From Burkholderia sp. NRF60-BP8 (GTDB lineage Bacteria; Pseudomonadota; Gammaproteobacteria; Burkholderiales; Burkholderiaceae), in NCBI RefSeq assembly GCF_001522585.2, contig NZ_CP013373.1, positions 2,108,001 through 2,172,000 of the forward strand: DNA of 64,000 bases. The letters run 5' to 3'. Below, piece by piece: positions 9,281 to 18,491 of this stretch. Position 1 is the first letter of the stretch, and every line of letters starts with the position of its first letter. The notes under the pieces were generated by a model, which ran no database searches, was not told the DNA's origin, and was given only the letters and a program-made list of their open reading frames with translations. The position numbers were made by a program, and so were the translations under genes.

Positions 9281-10230
9281 GCTTTCCCTTCGTTTCGATG
9301 ATTGGGCTGATACGGATGATGTTCACGCCAGTGACGCGCGATATCGACACGGCGCGTCACCCATACGCGATCGTGCTTCTCGATGTGATCGAGGAAACGC
9401 TGCAGCCCGCGGAACCGGCCCGGCCGGCCGAGCAGTCGGCAGTGCATGCCGATCGACAGCATCTTCGGCGCCTCGTCGCCCTCCGCGTACAGCACGTCGA
9501 ATGCGTCGCGCAGGTAGTGGAAGAAGTGATCGCCGGTGTTGAAGCCCTGCGGCGTCGCGAAACGCATGTCGTTCGTGTCGAGCGTGTACGGCACGATCAG
9601 TTGCGGCGACGTGCGCCCGCCCGACACCTCGACGTCCATCCAGAACGGCAGGTCGTCGCCGTAGTTGTCGGAGTCGTACAGGAAGCCGCCGTATTCGGCG
9701 ACCAGGCGGTGCGTGTTCGGGCTGTCGCGGCCGGTATACCAGCCGAGCGGGCGCTCGCCCGTCACGCGCTCGATCGCTTCCATCCCGAGGCGCATGTGTT
9801 CGGCTTCGAGTTCCGGCGTCATGCTCTGGTAGTGAATCCAGCGCCAGCCGTGGCACGCGATTTCATGGCCGAGCTCGACGAATGCGCGCGCGAGCTCCGG
9901 ATGACGCTCGATCGCCATGCCGACGCCGAATACCGTCAGCGGCAGCCCGCGCTTCTCGAATTCGCGCAGGATGCGCCACACGCCGGCCCGCGACCCGTAT
10001 TCGTAGATCGACTCCATGCTCATGTGGCGGTCCGGATACGCGGCCGCGCCGACGATTTCGGACAGGAACTGCTCGGAGCCCGGATCGCCGTGCAGCACGC
10101 AGTTCTCGCCGCCCTCCTCGTAATTCAGCACGAATTGCACGGCGACGCGGGCGCGCCCCGGCCAGTTCGCCTGAACGGGATGGCGGCCGTAGCCGATCAG
10201 GTCGCGAGGATAGTTGGGATCGAGTGACAT
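9277..10230 (-). CDS. puuE: Allantoinase, polysaccharide-deacetylase type
   Basis: The ATG at 10230 gives 317 residues. It belongs to the NodB/polysaccharide deacetylase fold rather than the metal-dependent AllB amidohydrolases, and converts allantoin to allantoate. Signatures are PNYPRDLIGYGRHP at the start, FVLNYEEGGENC, GHEIACHGWRWIHYQ (about 121-135, with the NodB His pair), and GWYTGRDSPNT. It heads a tightly packed puuE-uraD-alc-allA group. The 161 bases upstream separate it from the racemase, and a TACACT on the minus strand near 10340 could be a local -10 box. Confidence 0.93.
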   Translation of the reverse strand: MSLDPNYPRDLIGYGRHPVQANWPGRARVAVQFVLNYEEGGENCVLHGDPGSEQFLSEIVGAAAYPDRHMSMESIYEYGSRAGVWRILREFEKRGLPLTVFGVGMAIERHPELARAFVELGHEIACHGWRWIHYQSMTPELEAEHMRLGMEAIERVTGERPLGWYTGRDSPNTHRLVAEYGGFLYDSDNYGDDLPFWMDVEVSGGRTSPQLIVPYTLDTNDMRFATPQGFNTGDHFFHYLRDAFDVLYAEGDEAPKMLSIGMHCRLLGRPGRFRGLQRFLDHIEKHDRVWVTRRVDIARHWREHHPYQPNHRNEGKA

Positions 10231-10391
10231 GGTTCGAAAGGCAACGAAAGCGGGCCGAGTGAGCAGGCTGAAATATAGGGTTCGCATCGACTGCGCGGCG
10301 CCCGGAGGCGGACCGCACCAGCCGATGCGACGACGGCCCAGTGTAGCGAAAACGTTCATACGCGCCCATACAGCGGCGCAGATAGTGCATG

Positions 10392-11183
10392 TCAGACGGT
10401 GTGTATGTGCGGGTGCGGCAAATCCGCGACCGGTTCCGCCGCCTCCCCGTCCGGCGGGCTGAAGCGGGCGAACGCACCGTCGTAGCGCTTCGGCAGCGGC
10501 CGCGCGTAGTCGCCGCGCTTCGCGGTCGCGAGGCGCAACGCGACGAGCGCCTCGGCCCACTTGACGGCCGCCGTGACGCCCTCGACCACCGGCGCACCGA
10601 TCTGCTGCTCGATCTCGTGCGCGAATTCGGCCATCCCCGCGCAGCCGAGCACGATCGCGTCGGCGCCGTCCTCGTCGAGCGCGCGCCGGCATTCGTCGAC
10701 GATGATCCGGCGCGCGGCCGAGCCGGGCCGGTCGAGTTCGAGCACCGCGACGTCGGTCGCGCGCACGTTGCGGCAGAACCGCTTCATCCCGTAGCGCTCC
10801 GCGAGGTGCCACGCCATCCCGCAGGTGCGCGCGAGCGTCGTGACGACCGAGAAGCCCGGCGCAAGCACGCTCGCCGCATGCATCGCGGCCTCGGCGATGC
10901 CGATCACCGGCCCGCGCGCGAGCTCGCGCGCCGCATACAGGCCCGGATCGCCGAAACACGCGATCACATATGCGTCGCAGCCGTCGCGCTCGCCCTGCGC
11001 GATCTCGGCGAGCAGCCCCGGCGTCGCGAGCGCCTCGTCGTAATACCCTTCGATCGACGGCGGCCCCATCGGCGGACTCACGGCCACGATCTCCGTGCCG
11101 GCGGCCGCGACCTCGCGTGCGCAGCGGCCCATCGCGTCGGTCATCCGCTGCGTCGTATTCGGATTGATCAGTCGGATCTTCAT
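10392..11183 (-). CDS. Asp/Glu/hydantoin racemase family protein (probable allantoin racemase)
   Basis: A 263-residue protein beginning MKIRLINPNTT, the signature opening of hydantoin/allantoin racemases. The two catalytic cysteines of the family are in VIACFGDPG (near residue 75) and VLGCAGMAEF (near 184). The role is inferred to be interconversion of allantoin or hydantoin enantiomers, since UraD makes S-allantoin while imported or spontaneously formed allantoin includes the R form. It follows the NCS1 transporter by 10 bases, supporting a shared transcript. Confidence 0.85.
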   Translation of the reverse strand: MKIRLINPNTTQRMTDAMGRCAREVAAAGTEIVAVSPPMGPPSIEGYYDEALATPGLLAEIAQGERDGCDAYVIACFGDPGLYAARELARGPVIGIAEAAMHAASVLAPGFSVVTTLARTCGMAWHLAERYGMKRFCRNVRATDVAVLELDRPGSAARRIIVDECRRALDEDGADAIVLGCAGMAEFAHEIEQQIGAPVVEGVTAAVKWAEALVALRLATAKRGDYARPLPKRYDGAFARFSPPDGEAAEPVADLPHPHIHTV

Positions 11184-11193
11184 CGCAGGCTCC

Positions 11194-12678
11194 TTACGCC
11201 TTCGCGCTTGCAAGCAGCCGGTAGAACCCGAAGCCGAGCCCCGCGCCGATGAACCACGAGAAATTCGCGACGCCCTGCCAGCCCGGCACCATCACGCACA
11301 CGACCGCGATCACCGCGGCCGGCAGCAGCGCGGCGAGCGCGCGGCGGTTCACGCCGCCCGTGTACCAGTACGCGCCGCTTTCCGACATCGTGTACAGGTC
11401 GTCGCGCACGAGGCGGCCGCGCTTGACGAGGTAGAAGTCGGCGATCAGCACGCCGTACAGCGGGCCGATGAACGCGCCGAGCACGTCGAGCGTGTAATGG
11501 ATCACCGCCGGGTTGTTGAACAGGTTCCACGGCGTGATGAAGATCGACGCGACGGCGGCGAGCATCCCGCCCGCGCGCCAGCTGATCAGGCGCGGCGCGA
11601 CGTTCGAGAAATCGAACGCGGGCGACACGAAGTTCGCGACGATGTTGATGCCGATCGTCGCGATCGTGAACGTCAGCGCGCCGAGGATCACCGCGGTCGG
11701 ATGGTCGATGCGGCCGACCGTCTCGACCGGGTCGGTGATCAGTTCGCCGAACACCGGCAGCGTCGCGGCGGTGGTGATCACCGTGACGAGCGAGAACGCG
11801 AGGAAGTTGACGGGCAGCCCCCAGAAATTGCCGCGCTTCACGTCGCCGAACGAGCGGCAGTAGCGCGAGAAGTCGCCGAAGTTGAGCATCGGCCCGGAGA
11901 AGTACGACACGACGAGCGACACGGCGGTGATCATCACCGGAATCACTTCCGCGCCGTGATACTTGACGCCGCCGAGGTTGATGCCGATGTTGCGCCAGCC
12001 CGCGCGCCACACCATGTAGCCGGCCAGGATGAACATCACGACATAGACGGCCGGGCCCGCGAAGTCGATGAACTTCTTGATCGTCTCCATCCCGTTCCAG
12101 AACACGAACGCCTGGAGCACCCACAGCAGCATGAAGCCGGCCCAGCCGACCGCCGACAGCCCGAGGAAGCCGTAGCGATGGACGTCCGCATACGGCAGCC
12201 ACTGCGGAAAGAATTTCAGCACGACGATCACGAGCGCGCTCGACGCGAGATAGGTCTGGATGCCGTACCACGCGATCGCGATCAGCCCCCGGATCACGGC
12301 CGGCACGTTCGCGCCGAGCACGCCGAAGGTCGCGCGGCACGCGACCGGATACGGCACGCCGATCTGCTGGCTCGGCCGCGCGATGAGGTTGCACAGCGCG
12401 TTCACGAGACCGATGCCGACGATCAGCGCGATCAGCACCTGCCAGCTCGTCAGTCCGAGCGCGAACAGGCTGCCCGCGAACACGTAGCCGCCGACGCTGT
12501 GCACGTCCGACATCCAGAACGCGAAGATGTTGTACGCGCCCCATGTCTGATTTTTAAGGGGTGCCAAATCTTCGTTGTACAGACGTTCGCTGTAACCGTC
12601 CGGCAATGCCGGACCGCCGCCCTCGCCGCCTTCTTCCGCCGGATAGGCGCTGTCGTGCGCCACACTGAATTGAGCCAT
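11194..12678 (-). CDS. NCS1-family nucleobase/allantoin/hydantoin transporter
   Basis: The ATG at 12678 has AAGGAG eight bases upstream and gives 494 residues with about twelve hydrophobic segments. NCS1 hallmarks are the N-terminal NEDLAPLKNQTWGAYNIFAFWMSDVHS region (around TM1, cytosine/allantoin permease pattern), the RPSQQIGVPYPV loop and the late IADFYLVKRGRL motif. These proteins import purines, pyrimidines, allantoin or hydantoins with Na+ or H+. Position directly before the racemase and allantoin genes favours allantoin or a related ureide. Confidence 0.9.
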   Translation of the reverse strand: MAQFSVAHDSAYPAEEGGEGGGPALPDGYSERLYNEDLAPLKNQTWGAYNIFAFWMSDVHSVGGYVFAGSLFALGLTSWQVLIALIVGIGLVNALCNLIARPSQQIGVPYPVACRATFGVLGANVPAVIRGLIAIAWYGIQTYLASSALVIVVLKFFPQWLPYADVHRYGFLGLSAVGWAGFMLLWVLQAFVFWNGMETIKKFIDFAGPAVYVVMFILAGYMVWRAGWRNIGINLGGVKYHGAEVIPVMITAVSLVVSYFSGPMLNFGDFSRYCRSFGDVKRGNFWGLPVNFLAFSLVTVITTAATLPVFGELITDPVETVGRIDHPTAVILGALTFTIATIGINIVANFVSPAFDFSNVAPRLISWRAGGMLAAVASIFITPWNLFNNPAVIHYTLDVLGAFIGPLYGVLIADFYLVKRGRLVRDDLYTMSESGAYWYTGGVNRRALAALLPAAVIAVVCVMVPGWQGVANFSWFIGAGLGFGFYRLLASAKA

Positions 12679-12827
12679 GACTTCTCCTTGACGCGGCCGG
12701 CAGGCCGCTCCACCGTCATCGATATCGCTCCGGATCGTCGCCCGGAGTCGGACCAGCGGCCCTCGGCAAACACCGCGGGCCTGCATTGCTCTCGTCGTGT
12801 GGCGCGCGGCCGGGTTCGCGTCGCCGC

Positions 12828-13532
12828 TCAGGCGCCGCCGAACACTTCGCGCAAATCGACCTGCCCTTGCGCGGGCCGGTCCAGCATCTTCAGTTCGACA
12901 TGCTGCAGGTGGCGCGCCATCAGCGTCACCGCCTGCTTCGGATCGCCCGCCTCCAGTGCGGCGAGGATCTCGTCGTGGTCGTCGCACGAGCACGGGCTGC
13001 GCCCGTGCGATTCGTACAGCGCCGACATCAGCGTCGAGCGTGCGACGAGCCCTTCGAGGCACTCGCTGAGCGTCGCATTGCCCATCAGCGTCGCGAGCGC
13101 CGTATGGAATTCGCCCGACAGCCGGATCCACGCCGCGAAGTCGTGCCGCTCGAACGCCTTGCGTTCCTTGTCGATCAGCGCCGCGACGCCCTTCAGCCGC
13201 TTGGCGCCGGGGCCGGTCGCGAGCCGCTCGACCACGGCCAGCTCGATGATCCGGCGCATCTCGAACACTTCGTGCACGTCCTGCAGCGACGGGCTCGCGA
13301 CGAACGCGCCGCGGTTCGGCTCGAGGTCGACCAGTTTGTCGGTCGCGAGCTGCGCGAGCGCCTGGCGGATCGTCCCGCGCTTCACGCCGAACACGTCGCA
13401 GAGCTGCGCCTCCGTCAGCTTCGCGCCGGGCGCGAGCCGATGCTCGAGGATCGCGGTGCGGATGCGCTCGGCGATCGCTTCGGGACCGGCTGCGCCGGAC
13501 GGATGGGAATCGGGCTCGTTCATGATCTGCAT
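12828..13532 (-). CDS. GntR-family regulator, FadR/FCD type
   Basis: A 234-residue protein. An N-terminal winged helix-turn-helix (residues about 14-85, with KLTEAQLCDVFGVKRGTIRQAL) is followed by an all-helical FCD effector domain containing the Asp/His metal-binding pattern (HDFAAWIRLSGEFHTAL and HDEILAALEAGD). It precedes the transporter gene by 149 bases in the same direction. Its promoter overlaps operator-like sites, which suggests autorepression, with the allantoin/transport operon as likely target. An alternative ATG lies three codons in, at 13523. Confidence 0.9.
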   Translation of the reverse strand: MQIMNEPDSHPSGAAGPEAIAERIRTAILEHRLAPGAKLTEAQLCDVFGVKRGTIRQALAQLATDKLVDLEPNRGAFVASPSLQDVHEVFEMRRIIELAVVERLATGPGAKRLKGVAALIDKERKAFERHDFAAWIRLSGEFHTALATLMGNATLSECLEGLVARSTLMSALYESHGRSPCSCDDHDEILAALEAGDPKQAVTLMARHLQHVELKMLDRPAQGQVDLREVFGGA

Positions 13533-13547
13533 CGTGTGATGGTCCTC

Positions 13548-13579
13548 ATCCTAGGATGGACATAAAGATTGTCAACAAT
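13548..13579 (-). promoter_or_regulatory. GntR proximal promoter with overlapping operator
   Basis: Reading leftward, a perfect TTGACA (13570-13575) and TAGGAT (13548-13553) are 16 bases apart, just before the GntR start at 13532. The -35 box sits inside the inverted repeat ATTGT-CA-ACAAT (13568-13579), a shape typical of FadR/FCD operators (TNGTNNNACNA class). Binding here would block RNA polymerase. Confidence 0.65.
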
Positions 13580-13691
13580 TCTTTTGCGAGATTTCGCACG
13601 ATCGGCGTGCGTCGGCGCGTCTCCATTCGGTGCAACGCGCACGAAATCCATGCACGACAAGCCTGTCAGGCAATACGGAGGCCCTTCTCGT

Positions 13692-13723
13692 CGTATACCC
13701 TCCCGGCAATTTTGTTGACAAAA
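13692..13723 (-). promoter_or_regulatory. Second operator-like site with distal promoter
   Basis: The inverted repeat TTTTGT-TG-ACAAAA (13710-13723) shares the TTGT-NN-ACAA core with the site at 13568. On the minus strand it provides TTGTCA (13716-13721) and TATACG (13692-13697) with an 18-base spacer, a weaker distal promoter. The rest of the 13533-13800 gap holds nothing else I recognise. Confidence 0.5.
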
Positions 13724-13794
13724 ATGGTGCAAAATCAAACATGGATCGTGTGGACGTCGACGAAAAATATTGACCGTTAGTTGCGCGCTTACAT

Positions 13795-13822
13795 AAAGAA
13801 AAAGGCGGGGAAACCCGCCTTT
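13795..13822 (-). terminator. Rho-independent terminator of the LD-carboxypeptidase gene
   Basis: The stem AAAGGCGGG (13801-13809) pairs with CCCGCCTTT (13814-13822) across a 4-base loop. Leftward it runs into TTCTTTATG, adding to the T-rich end of the stem. It lies 20 bases beyond the stop at 13842. Confidence 0.85.
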
Positions 13823-13841
13823 CGAATCGATCGCGCCGGCA

Positions 13842-14804
13842 TCAGCCGAGATGCGGATAGTCCGACAACGTCAGCCGGAACCCGTGCGCATTCGCGACCA
13901 GTTGGGCCTGGGCGCCGAACGGCAGCGTCAACAGGTCGGGCACATGGCCGAACTGGAGCCCCGTGACGACCGGAATCCCGACCACCGCGCGCACCTGGTC
14001 GATCATCGCCTGCATGTCGTAGCCGTTGTCGTACTCGAACGGCCGCGCACCGGTGAACTGGCCGAGCACGAGCGCCTGCTGGCGCGCGAGCAGCCCCGAC
14101 AGGTGCAGTTGATAGATCATCCGCTCGATCCGGAACGGCTGCTCGTTGACGTCTTCGATGAACAGGATGCCGCCCTCGATGTCGGGCATGTACGGCGTGC
14201 CAACCAGCGACGTGAGGATCGCGAGGTTGCCGCCCCACAGCGTGCCCGTCACGTTCACCGTCTGCACCTGCGGTGCGTCGGCGACGATCGTCGTGCTCGG
14301 CTGCGTCAGCGTCTGCCAGAAATGCTGCATCGTGAAGTCGCTCGGCGTTTCCGCGCCGAAATCGGCCGACAGCATCGGGCCGCCGAACGTCTTGATGCGC
14401 GCCTTCGCGTACAGCGCCAGCTGGATCGCCGTGAAGTCGCTGTGACCGACGAGCGCGATCGGCTGGTCGCGCAGCCGGCGCTCGAGCCCGCGATAGTCGA
14501 GCCCGTGCAGGATGCGCGCGGCGCCGTAGCCGCCGCGCACCGCGAGCGCGATGTCCGGCAGCGGCCGCTCGGGATCGGCGAGGCGGTTCAGGTCGCCCGC
14601 CCGCTCGCCGTCGGTGCCGCCGAAACGCTGGAAGCGCCGCTGCGTCGCCTCGATGTTCTCGATGCGCTGCTGTGCGCTGCTGAGGCGCTCGAGCGCGCGG
14701 TTGATCGCGTCGGGGTCGTGCGGATAGCCGGACGGCGCCAGCAGGCGGATGGTGTAGGACGCGGCGGGCTGGAAGGACATGGCGAAAGGTGTCGGGATCG
14801 TCAA
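13842..14804 (-). CDS. ldcA: Muramoyltetrapeptide carboxypeptidase (LD-carboxypeptidase, S66)
   Basis: The 320-residue protein is close to the roughly 300-residue LdcA family. It removes the terminal D-alanine from murein tetrapeptides during cytoplasmic peptidoglycan recycling. Motifs: RLLAPSGYP at the start, AVRGGYGAARIL (about 88-99), the nucleophile Ser in ALVGHSDFTAIQLAL (about 115-129), GGNLAIL, and the GIPVVTGLQFGH stretch with the catalytic His near the C-terminus. An ATG at 14780 (MSFQPAASY) is an equally plausible start. No signal peptide is present. Confidence 0.9.
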   Translation of the reverse strand: MTIPTPFAMSFQPAASYTIRLLAPSGYPHDPDAINRALERLSSAQQRIENIEATQRRFQRFGGTDGERAGDLNRLADPERPLPDIALAVRGGYGAARILHGLDYRGLERRLRDQPIALVGHSDFTAIQLALYAKARIKTFGGPMLSADFGAETPSDFTMQHFWQTLTQPSTTIVADAPQVQTVNVTGTLWGGNLAILTSLVGTPYMPDIEGGILFIEDVNEQPFRIERMIYQLHLSGLLARQQALVLGQFTGARPFEYDNGYDMQAMIDQVRAVVGIPVVTGLQFGHVPDLLTLPFGAQAQLVANAHGFRLTLSDYPHLG

Positions 14805-14881
14805 ACCTGCTTAGAGGGTCCGAACCGTGTCCGGTTCACGAAAACCGTGCACGCCCGCCACGACGGGCGCGACGGCGGCGC

Positions 14882-15876
<995 letters not shown>

Positions 15877-15905
15877 CAGTCAATCGGAACAATGCGGCAG
15901 GCCGA

Positions 15906-15934
15906 ATTCTAGCAGGGTGACGCCGGTATGACAG
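15906..15934 (-). promoter_or_regulatory. Extended -10 promoter for DUF1992-tadA
   Basis: Leftward CTGTCA (15929-15934), a 17-base spacer and TAGAAT (15906-15911) preceded by TGC form an extended -10 promoter. Its expected start point is about 23 bases before the DUF1992 ATG. Confidence 0.6.
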
Positions 15935-16180
15935 GCCCTTCGAATATATGCTCGATATTGCGTTTTTAGGGACCGAATCGCAGCGCATGCGCGCCGATCG
16001 CCGTCACTTGCCGCTGTGCTGCGCCGCAGCAGGCCGAGCGCCGGTGCGGACGCTTCCGGACGGCGGCGATGGCCTGCCCATTTTTGATCCACGACGATCC
16101 CGCAGCCCACCGCCGCCCCGACGAAAATGCCGGCCGCCTGCTCGCCTCCCCGCCTTCGCCACCCCGCCTTTGCCGCCCGA
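15935..16180. other. Non-coding stretch between the MFS gene and the DUF1992 promoter
   Basis: Together with the promoter this forms a gap of about 304 bases. I see no gene, hairpin terminator or repeat in it. Frames that cross it have shadow-like composition and no recognisable similarity. Confidence 0.5.
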
Positions 16181-17416
16181 TTACGCCGCTACCGTTTCCG
16201 GCCGCGCTTTCGCGAACGGCCGGAACATCGTCGCGATCAGGAACGCGCCGACTCCGATCGCGAACGATCCGAGGTACAGCCAGCCGTAGCTGCCGAGCGC
16301 GTCGACGATCAGCCCGCCCGCGACCGGGCCCGCGGCCATCCCGAGGCTGCCGGCCATCGCGCAGCCGCCGATCACGGTGCCCATCATCCGCAGCGGGAAA
16401 TTCTCGCGCGCGAGCACCGAATAGAGCGGCATCACGCCCGCATAGACGAAACCGAACAGCGTCGCGACCGCGTAGAAGCCGTCGAGCGAGCGCACGAAGT
16501 AATAGCCGAGCGCGCCGAACGCCTGCGCGAGCAATCCCGCCGCCAGCATGCGCTTCGCGCCGAGGCGATCGCCGAGTATCCCGAACGCGATCCGGCCGCC
16601 CATGCCCGCGAGCCCTTCCACGCTGTAGATCGACACCGCGACGATCAGCGGAATCCCGCAGGTCACCGCGTAGCTGACCGTGTGGAAGATCGGGCCCGAA
16701 TGCGTCGCGCAGCAGAAGAAATTGGTCAGCAGCAATACCGCGAACTGCGGCGAGCGCAGCGCATCCGCGACCGACATCGCGGCGGGCGCGCCGGCGGACG
16801 CTGGCGCGGGCGCCGCGTGCGCGGCTGCAGCGTCGAGCGCCGGCGCCCGGCGCACCAGCAGCGACACCGGAATCATCACGACGGCCGCCAGCACGGCAAT
16901 CAGCAGCATCGACGTGCGCCAGTCGCGCACCGACACGAGCCATGCGGCGAGCGGCGCCATCGTCATCGGCGCCATCCCCATGCCGGCCGACACGAGCGAT
17001 ACCGCGAGGCTGCGGTGCGTGTCGAACCAGCCGGTCACGCACGCCATCATCGGCGCGAATATCGCGGCTGTCGCGCTGCCGACGGCCAGCCCGAAGCTCA
17101 GCTGGAACACGAGCAGCGACGGCGCGCGGCTCGCGAGCGCCAGGCTCGCCGACAGCAGCACGGCGCCCGCGACGACGACCGGCCGCGTGCCGACGCGGTC
17201 CGACAGGCTGCCCCACGCCATGCTCGCAAACGCCATCGCGATGAAGCCGAGCGTCATCGCGGCGGAAATGCCGGTCATCGACCAGCCCGTCTCGCGCGCG
17301 ATGGAGCGCAGGAACACCGGCAACGAAAACATCGCGCCGATCGCGACGCAGCCCATCAGGCCGCCCGCGGCGACGATCACCCAGCGGTATCGGGAATCCG
17401 GCATGTGGCGTGTCAT
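16181..17416 (-). CDS. Major facilitator superfamily transporter (oxalate/formate antiporter-like)
   Basis: The ATG at 17416 follows a strong GAGGAGA and gives 411 residues with about twelve hydrophobic segments. The MFS signature is visible after TM2 (WGSLSDRVGTRPVVV) and again in the second half (GRIAFGILGDRLGAKRML). The overall pattern resembles the monocarboxylate/oxalate-formate group. It is divergent from the HutC-type regulator and the flavoprotein-ferredoxin genes, so it probably moves the substrate or product of that system; the substrate is unknown. Confidence 0.85.
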   Translation of the reverse strand: MTRHMPDSRYRWVIVAAGGLMGCVAIGAMFSLPVFLRSIARETGWSMTGISAAMTLGFIAMAFASMAWGSLSDRVGTRPVVVAGAVLLSASLALASRAPSLLVFQLSFGLAVGSATAAIFAPMMACVTGWFDTHRSLAVSLVSAGMGMAPMTMAPLAAWLVSVRDWRTSMLLIAVLAAVVMIPVSLLVRRAPALDAAAAHAAPAPASAGAPAAMSVADALRSPQFAVLLLTNFFCCATHSGPIFHTVSYAVTCGIPLIVAVSIYSVEGLAGMGGRIAFGILGDRLGAKRMLAAGLLAQAFGALGYYFVRSLDGFYAVATLFGFVYAGVMPLYSVLARENFPLRMMGTVIGGCAMAGSLGMAAGPVAGGLIVDALGSYGWLYLGSFAIGVGAFLIATMFRPFAKARPETVAA

Positions 17417-17556
17417 CGGGTATCTCCTCGTTCGTTGCGCCATTCGCGGCAACCGGGTGTCCGCTGCATGGCGCGGCGCGCGGCCCGGTCGTTATCGATA
17501 CGACGGACGACGCATCGGGAAATCGACATGCGCGGCGCATGATCTGCGGATTTTTT

Positions 17557-17584
17557 ATTGTCGGCGATCCCGCACCGATCGCAA
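17557..17584 (-). promoter_or_regulatory. Possible promoter of the MFS gene
   Basis: Leftward TTGCGA (17579-17584) and GACAAT (17557-17562) are 16 bases apart in an A/T-rich patch about 140 bases before the MFS start. Match is moderate. The rest of 17417-17650 shows nothing else. Confidence 0.35.
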
Positions 17585-17662
17585 GGGTCGGATCGTCCGG
17601 TCGCCCCGCCGCCTGCCGCCCCGCTTTTCCGCAACGGGAAATTCGAAAGCAGAAATGGTTGG

Positions 17663-17713
17663 TTGGGGCGCGCACGTGCGCTGGCTACACTCGCCCCATC
17701 TTGTCATAACAAG
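17663..17713 (+). promoter_or_regulatory. Promoter and operator-like site of the HutC-type GntR operon
   Basis: TTGGGG (17663-17668), 17 bases and TACACT (17686-17691) make a plausible promoter. Nine bases past the -10 box, CTTGT-CATA-ACAAG (17700-17713) is a 5-bp inverted repeat covering the expected start point and ending seven bases before the GntR ATG. This is the position expected for autoregulation. Confidence 0.55.
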
Positions 17714-17720
17714 TCGACCG

Positions 17721-18491
17721 ATGACGCCACCCAACGTCGTGCCGCTGTCCGCGGCCCCGCTCTACGTGCAGATCAAGGACACGCTGCGCGCGCGCATTCT
17801 CGACGGCACCTATGCGCCGCACAGCCGGATGCCGTCCGAGCACGAACTCTGCGCGACGTTCGACGTCAGCCGCATCACGGTGCGCCAGGCGCTCGGCGAC
17901 CTGCAGAAGGAAGGTCTGCTGTTCAAGCTGCACGGCAAGGGCACGTTCGTGTCGAAGCCGAAGGCCTTCCAGAACGTGACGTCGCTGCAGGGGTTCGCGG
18001 AGGCGATGTCGTCGATGGGCTACGAGATCGTCAACCAGTTGCGCAGCCTGCGCACCGTGAAGGCCGATCGCCATCTCGCGACGAAGCTGAACGTGCCCGA
18101 AGGCGCACCGCTCGTCGAGATCCATCGCGTGCGGCTGCTGAACCGCGAACCCGTGTCGCTCGAACAGACCTGGGTGCCCGAGGCGCTCGGCAAGCGCCTC
18201 GCCGGCGCCGATCTCGCGACCCGCGACATCTTCCTGATCCTGGAGAACGACTGCGGCATTGCGCTCGGTCATGCCGACGTGTCGATCGACGCGATCCTCG
18301 CCGACGACGAAATCGTCGACGCGCTGCACGTCGAGGAAAGCAGCCCCGTGCTGCGTATCGAGCGTCTCACGCACGATGCGTCCGGTGCGCCGATCGACTA
18401 CGAAACCCTCTACTTCCGCGGCGACGCCTTCCAGTACCGGCTGCGCGTCGACCGGCAGAAGGCACGCAAACCTGCAAGGAACCCGCGATGA
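17721..18491 (+). CDS. GntR-family regulator, HutC/UTRA type
   Basis: A 256-residue protein. The N-terminal winged helix-turn-helix spans residues about 11-80 (PLYVQIKDTLRARILDG, MPSEHELCATFDVSRITVRQAL, GKGTFV). A C-terminal UTRA ligand domain with the EIHRVRLLNREPVSLEQTWVP strand pattern covers about 95-245. Its stop overlaps the flavoprotein ATG by four bases (ATGA), so it is the first gene of that operon and presumably senses its substrate. Confidence 0.92.
   Translation: MTPPNVVPLSAAPLYVQIKDTLRARILDGTYAPHSRMPSEHELCATFDVSRITVRQALGDLQKEGLLFKLHGKGTFVSKPKAFQNVTSLQGFAEAMSSMGYEIVNQLRSLRTVKADRHLATKLNVPEGAPLVEIHRVRLLNREPVSLEQTWVPEALGKRLAGADLATRDIFLILENDCGIALGHADVSIDAILADDEIVDALHVEESSPVLRIERLTHDASGAPIDYETLYFRGDAFQYRLRVDRQKARKPARNPR

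Noticed and set aside
10335..10350. GCGAAAACGTTCAT before puuE as a LacI/PurR-type operator
   Set aside because: Only one half resembles the motif and no PurR gene or second copy is seen; too weak to annotate.
11095..13539. 814-residue open frame antisense to the NCS1 transporter and GntR genes
   Set aside because: Both minus-strand genes are clearly real; the plus frame is Arg/His rich without structure.
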